From the NCBI RefSeq assembly GCF_004346185.1, contig NZ_SMAI01000007.1:1-64000 (forward strand): 64,000 nt of DNA, written 5' to 3'. The notes under the pieces are model-generated. The model did no database searches, had not been told where the DNA came from, and saw nothing but the letters and a program-made list of their open reading frames with translations. The position numbers were made by a program, and so were the translations under genes. This stretch comes from Aquabacter spiritensis (GTDB lineage Bacteria > Pseudomonadota > Alphaproteobacteria > Rhizobiales > Xanthobacteraceae). Below are positions 62,971 through 64,000 of the stretch, piece after piece. Every line of letters starts with the position of its first letter. Positions within the stretch are counted from its first letter, which is position 1.

Positions 62971-63750
62971 GTGATCCGCCTCCACGACGTCACCCTCTCC
63001 TATCGCGGCCGGGCCGGCGAGGTTACCGCGCTCGCCCACACCTCCCTCGCCGTGGGCAAGGGCGAGTTCGCGGCGGTGGTCGGCCCCTCGGGCTGCGGCA
63101 AATCCACCTTGATGAAGCTGGTCACCGGCCTCATCCGCCCGACCAAGGGCAAGGTGGAGGTGGACGGGGCCGAAGTGACGGGGCCGGTCAAGATCGCCGG
63201 CATGGCGTTCCAGGCCGCCAATCTCCTGCCCTGGCGCAGCGTGCTCGACAATGTGATGCTGCCGCTCGAAATCGTCGCGCCGCATCGCGGCCGGCTCGGG
63301 CGCGAGAGGGACGCGTACCGCACCCGCGCCCTCGATCTGCTCGGCGTGGTCGGCCTGCGCGACTTCGCCGACCGCTATCCCTGGGAAATGTCCGGCGGCA
63401 TGCAGCAGCGCGCCTCGCTCTGCCGGTCGCTGATCCACGAGCCGGAACTGCTGATGCTCGACGAGCCCTTCGCCGCGCTCGACGCCTTCACCCGCGAGGA
63501 ATTGTGGGTGGTGCTGCGCGATCTGTGGCAGCGCCTCGGCTTCACGGTGGTCCTCGTCACCCACGACCTGCGCGAGGCCGGCTTCCTCGCCGACACGATC
63601 CACGTCATGAGCGCCCGCCCCGGCCAGATCGTCGAGACCCGCCGCGTCGCCTTCCCGCGGCCACGGCCGCTCGACGTGCTCTACGACCCCGCCTTCACGG
63701 ACCTCGTCCATTCGCTCCGCAACAAGATCGCCGAGGTCAGGCAGGCATGA
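62971..63750 (+). CDS. NitT/TauT-type ABC ATP-binding protein, 259 aa
   Basis: ATPase of the SsuB/TauB group: Walker A GPSGCGKST, Q-loop FQAANLLPWRSVLDNV, signature MSGGMQQRASLCRSL, Walker B LLMLDEPFAALD, H-loop VTHDLREAGFLAD. GTG start at 62971, 104 bases after the receptor gene. Overlaps the permease gene by 4 bases. Confidence 0.9.
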   Translation: MIRLHDVTLSYRGRAGEVTALAHTSLAVGKGEFAAVVGPSGCGKSTLMKLVTGLIRPTKGKVEVDGAEVTGPVKIAGMAFQAANLLPWRSVLDNVMLPLEIVAPHRGRLGRERDAYRTRALDLLGVVGLRDFADRYPWEMSGGMQQRASLCRSLIHEPELLMLDEPFAALDAFTREELWVVLRDLWQRLGFTVVLVTHDLREAGFLADTIHVMSARPGQIVETRRVAFPRPRPLDVLYDPAFTDLVHSLRNKIAEVRQA

Positions 63751-64000
63751 AAATCGCGGCCGAGGACATCACCCCCGTCGCCTTCACCGTGGCGCTGTTC
63801 GTGCTCTGGGAAGCGGCCTGCCTGTTGTTCCGCATCGACAGCTTCATCCTGCCGGCGCCGAGCCAGATCTTCGCCGCCATGGTGCAGTATTGGGGGCCGC
63901 TGCTGCGCAATTCTTTCGTCACGCTCTGGACCACGGCGGCGGGCTTCCTGCTCGCGGTCGCCTTCGGCATCGGGCTCGGCGTCGTCGTCGGCTGGTCGCG
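63747..64000 (+). CDS. NitT/TauT-type ABC permease, partial (N-terminal 84 residues)
   Basis: Start of a membrane permease, cut by the window end. ATG overlaps the ATPase stop (63747-63750). Residues 10-30 form a helix, FILPAPSQIFAAM is the usual motif before the BPD transporter domain, and RNSFVTLWTTAAGFLLAVAFGIGLGVVVGWS starts the transmembrane core. Confidence 0.88.
   Translation, partial: MKIAAEDITPVAFTVALFVLWEAACLLFRIDSFILPAPSQIFAAMVQYWGPLLRNSFVTLWTTAAGFLLAVAFGIGLGVVVGWS

Overview
The window is GC-rich DNA (roughly 65-70% by eye) from an alphaproteobacterium, most likely a Hyphomicrobiales member near Xanthobacteraceae/Bradyrhizobiaceae. The reasons are the aroA-cmk pair with a class II (CP4-like) EPSP synthase, an alphaproteobacterial S21, a TIGR02300-family protein, and many solute-binding-protein uptake systems (two Liv-type ABC, two Bug/TctC receptors, one TRAP, one NitT/TauT-type ABC). 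No species is claimed. The genome lifestyle suggested is a metabolically versatile soil or water heterotroph that degrades aromatic and organic acids.

Layout. 0-4.6 kb: tandem terminators, small hypothetical and secreted proteins, a Cache-domain protein with a ruined histidine-kinase core, and a LysR regulator. 4.7-13.8 kb: a divergent, tightly overlapped operon with a Liv ABC transporter (SBP, livH, livM, livG, livF), a three-subunit molybdenum hydroxylase (large, FAD, 2Fe-2S) and a CnbZ-like aminomuconate-deaminase family protein. 13.9-18.2 kb: HPr-kinase-like P-loop protein, tRNA-Ala(GGC), TIGR02300 protein, aroA-cmk, rpsU. 18.4-22.4 kb: paaABCDE (phenylacetyl-CoA epoxidase) on the minus strand behind a good sigma-70-like promoter; the paaX repressor gene lies at 42.2-43.1 kb. 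22.6-27 kb: Tat-exported sulfatase, a trypsin-like protease broken by a one-base frameshift, PPK2. 27.2-34 kb: fumC, NAD malic enzyme, ThrE-type exporter, glgX. 34-36.4 kb: an AT-rich island with a sulfotransferase and a second sulfatase, whose right edge falls inside a truncated FAH/AraD1-like gene. 36.8-43 kb: TRAP transporter dctPMQ with divergent LysR, iron alcohol dehydrogenase, paaX. 43.4-44.2 kb: an unrecognised Cys-containing protein.

44.3-54.5 kb is a second catabolic locus: two Bug receptors, two SDRs, a LeuCD-type hydro-lyase, a carboxymuconolactone-decarboxylase-like protein, a HIBADH-type dehydrogenase, an MmgE/PrpD protein and a GntR/FCD regulator. Three look-alike dyads built on TTGTATGA lie before its transcription units. 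54.5-55.6 kb: a divergent arsH/arsR pair with a palindrome between them. 55.6-61.4 kb: a TetR gene divergent from a second complete Liv ABC operon, with two 24-bp dyads between. 61.8-64 kb: a NitT/TauT-type ABC system cut by the window end.

The two best candidates for undescribed biology are the uptake-hydroxylase-deaminase operon at 4.7-13.8 kb and the GntR-linked LeuCD/SDR/PrpD locus at 44.3-54.5 kb. Both look like self-contained pathways for an unknown substrate. All functions are read from sequence motifs and family memory; no database search was run.
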